Shown here in pieces: positions 63,080-64,000 of a DNA stretch of 64,000 bases; within the stretch, counting starts at the first letter, position 1, and each line of letters starts with the position of its first letter. The notes below the pieces were generated by a model, which saw only the letters and a program-made list of their open reading frames with translations, had not been told where the DNA came from and searched no databases. This DNA is from Salirhabdus sp. Marseille-P4669. Lineage in GTDB: Bacteria; Bacillota; Bacilli; Bacillales; Alkalibacillaceae. The translations under genes were made by a program, and so were the position numbers. Where the stretch lies: assembly GCF_900240405.1 (NCBI RefSeq), contig NZ_OEQK01000001.1, positions 310,001 to 374,000 on the forward strand, written 5' to 3'.

Positions 63080-63725
63080 GGATGATTATTTGATTACGTT
63101 GTTGAATTCGTTACTTGTATTGCATGATTAAAGCGAGATGTTGTGGAATACGGGTCACTTACTGCATGATTATTAGGATATGTTGATGAATACGCATCAC
63201 TTACTGCATGATTATTAGGATATGTTGATGAATACGCATCACTTACTGCGTGATTATTAGGATATGTTGATGAATACGTATCGCTTACTGCATGATTATT
63301 AGGATATGTTGATGAAAACGCATCGCTTACTGCGTGATTATTAGGATATGTTGATGAAAACGCATCGCTTACTGAATGATTATTTGAACATGTTGATGAA
63401 TTCACATCGCTTACTGCGTGATTATTAGGATATGTTGATGAAAACGCATCGCTTACTGCATGATTATTTGAACATGTTGTTGTATTCACACCATATACCG
63501 CTTGATTTCCCGGACAAGATATTGAATGAAATTAATGTGCTATATAATTAATGACCCGTGTTGTTGAAATAACCTTATGAACGGATTGATTATTTAGTTT
63601 ACTTGTTGAATTATTATCATATTTTGCACGATTAAAGCGAGATGCTGTTGAATTCTCACCGCTTACTGTTGAATTAACCAACTCAACCATTAAATACTCC
63701 CCCGCATCCCTAAAATTCCACCATT
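63080..63725. repeat. 42-bp (2 x 21) phased repeat array H
   Basis: The GAAT/GAAA core lies at 63104, 63146, 63188 and so on to 63650, fourteen positions at exactly 42 bp, with a second core (usually TGATTA) 20 or 22 bp from each. A typical dimer is TGATTATTAGGATATGTTGA followed by TGAATACGCATCACTTACTGC. The right end is C-rich and carries AATTCCACC (63714). It lies between the atp terminator and a lipoprotein gene. The minus-strand frame has 14-residue repeats but no ribosome binding site. Confidence 0.93.
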
Positions 63726-63914
63726 TTATAAGCAAATAATACCACCATCACATTACTAATCCTAAATAAAATTTAAATATTCAGTTAACCCAAAAAACCT
63801 CCTCCAATAGATTAAAATAATAATGTAAGGATTCCACAATGAGAGGGGAGAAGAACAAAGAAATTTGTTTCATGTACTAAAATTTAATGAAAAAACATCG
63901 GAGGAAAAACAATC

Positions 63915-64000
63915 ATGAAGACTATTTCAATTAAATTTTTTGCAATCATAATGATCAGTTTATTTATTGCTCTAACTGGATGTAGTCAAGAAGATGAATC
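63915..64000 (+). CDS. Lipoprotein, 5' part only (runs off the window)
   Basis: ATG 63915 behind CGGAGG starts a protein reading MKTISIKFFAIIMISLFIAL, then TGCSQEDE. This is a type II signal peptide: a positively charged start, a hydrophobic core and an LTGC lipobox with the lipidated Cys at residue 23. Only 28 codons are in the window, so the function is unknown. Confidence 0.85.
   Translation, partial: MKTISIKFFAIIMISLFIALTGCSQEDE

Noticed and set aside
63094-63489. A 131-codon minus-strand frame with 14-residue NNHAVSD repeats
   Set aside because: Translation of the 42-bp array H; no ribosome binding site and low-complexity composition.
63080-63725. CRISPR array
   Set aside because: Units are contiguous and degenerate, with no unique spacers between identical repeats, and no cas genes are in the window.

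Overview
The window reads as one contiguous piece of a low-GC, endospore-forming Bacillaceae chromosome. Gene content and order follow the Bacillus subtilis pta-to-atp segment: pta, lipL, ywfO, ywgA, ywhB, ywhD, pbpG, speE-speB, ywiB-argS, a fatty-acid oxidation block, rpoE, pyrG, ywjG, spo0F, fbaA, tal, murZ, glpX, rho, rpmE, tdk, prfA-prmC, spoIIR, ywlB, ywlC, mntP, ywlE, rpiB-ywlG, glyA, upp and the atp operon. Sporulation genes (spo0F, spoIIR), GTG/TTG starts with strong purine-rich ribosome binding sites and many intrinsic terminators agree with this. The c-ring sequence is of the neutralophile type, so there is no sign of an obligate alkaliphile. No rRNA or tRNA genes, CRISPR arrays, prophage or intact transposase genes were seen.

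Layout: 1-9.5 kb holds acetate/lipoate genes, two small Bacillus-conserved proteins and a tandem pair of fused two-domain ABC permeases with no ATPase or binding protein beside them. 9.8-17.8 kb holds a penicillin-binding protein, spermidine synthesis, arginyl-tRNA synthetase and a cardiolipin synthase. 18-30 kb is a fatty/branched-chain acyl-CoA oxidation locus (FadF-type electron-transfer reductase, thiolase, hydroxyacyl-CoA dehydrogenase, two acyl-CoA dehydrogenases, MeaB, a TetR regulator, and the fused B12 mutase IcmF) with two matching 14-bp operator-like palindromes. 30.5-44 kb carries transcription and translation factors (rpoE, rho, L31, prfA, prmC), pyrG with its reiterative-transcription attenuator, glycolytic and pentose-phosphate enzymes, murZ and thymidine kinase. 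44-52 kb carries spoIIR, a ywlC-linked DnaA-box cluster, mntP, the arginine phosphatase ywlE with an unusual insertion, a sensorless chemoreceptor, rpiB, glyA and upp. 53-63 kb carries a Vpr-like secreted protease and the ten-gene atpZ-I-B-E-F-H-A-G-D-C operon. A lipoprotein gene runs off the right edge.

The most unusual content is non-coding. Eight intergenic stretches (near 2.1, 16.3, 21.8, 33.1, 47.5, 52.1, 53.2 and 63.4 kb) are arrays of degenerate units spaced 21 bp apart. Seven share an AATTC/AACAA-type core and keep register almost perfectly even where bases diverge (over 110 units, one 1-bp slip found inside the indexed arrays). The eighth uses a different GACGAGTA core. 21 bp is two B-DNA helical turns. 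Every array is G-skewed at its left end and C-skewed at its right end, and several have GGTGGAATT-like sequence on the left and AATTCCACC-like sequence on the right, so each array is roughly dyad-symmetric as a whole. I know of no described element with these properties. The helical register and the symmetry are read from the sequence; any function is inference.
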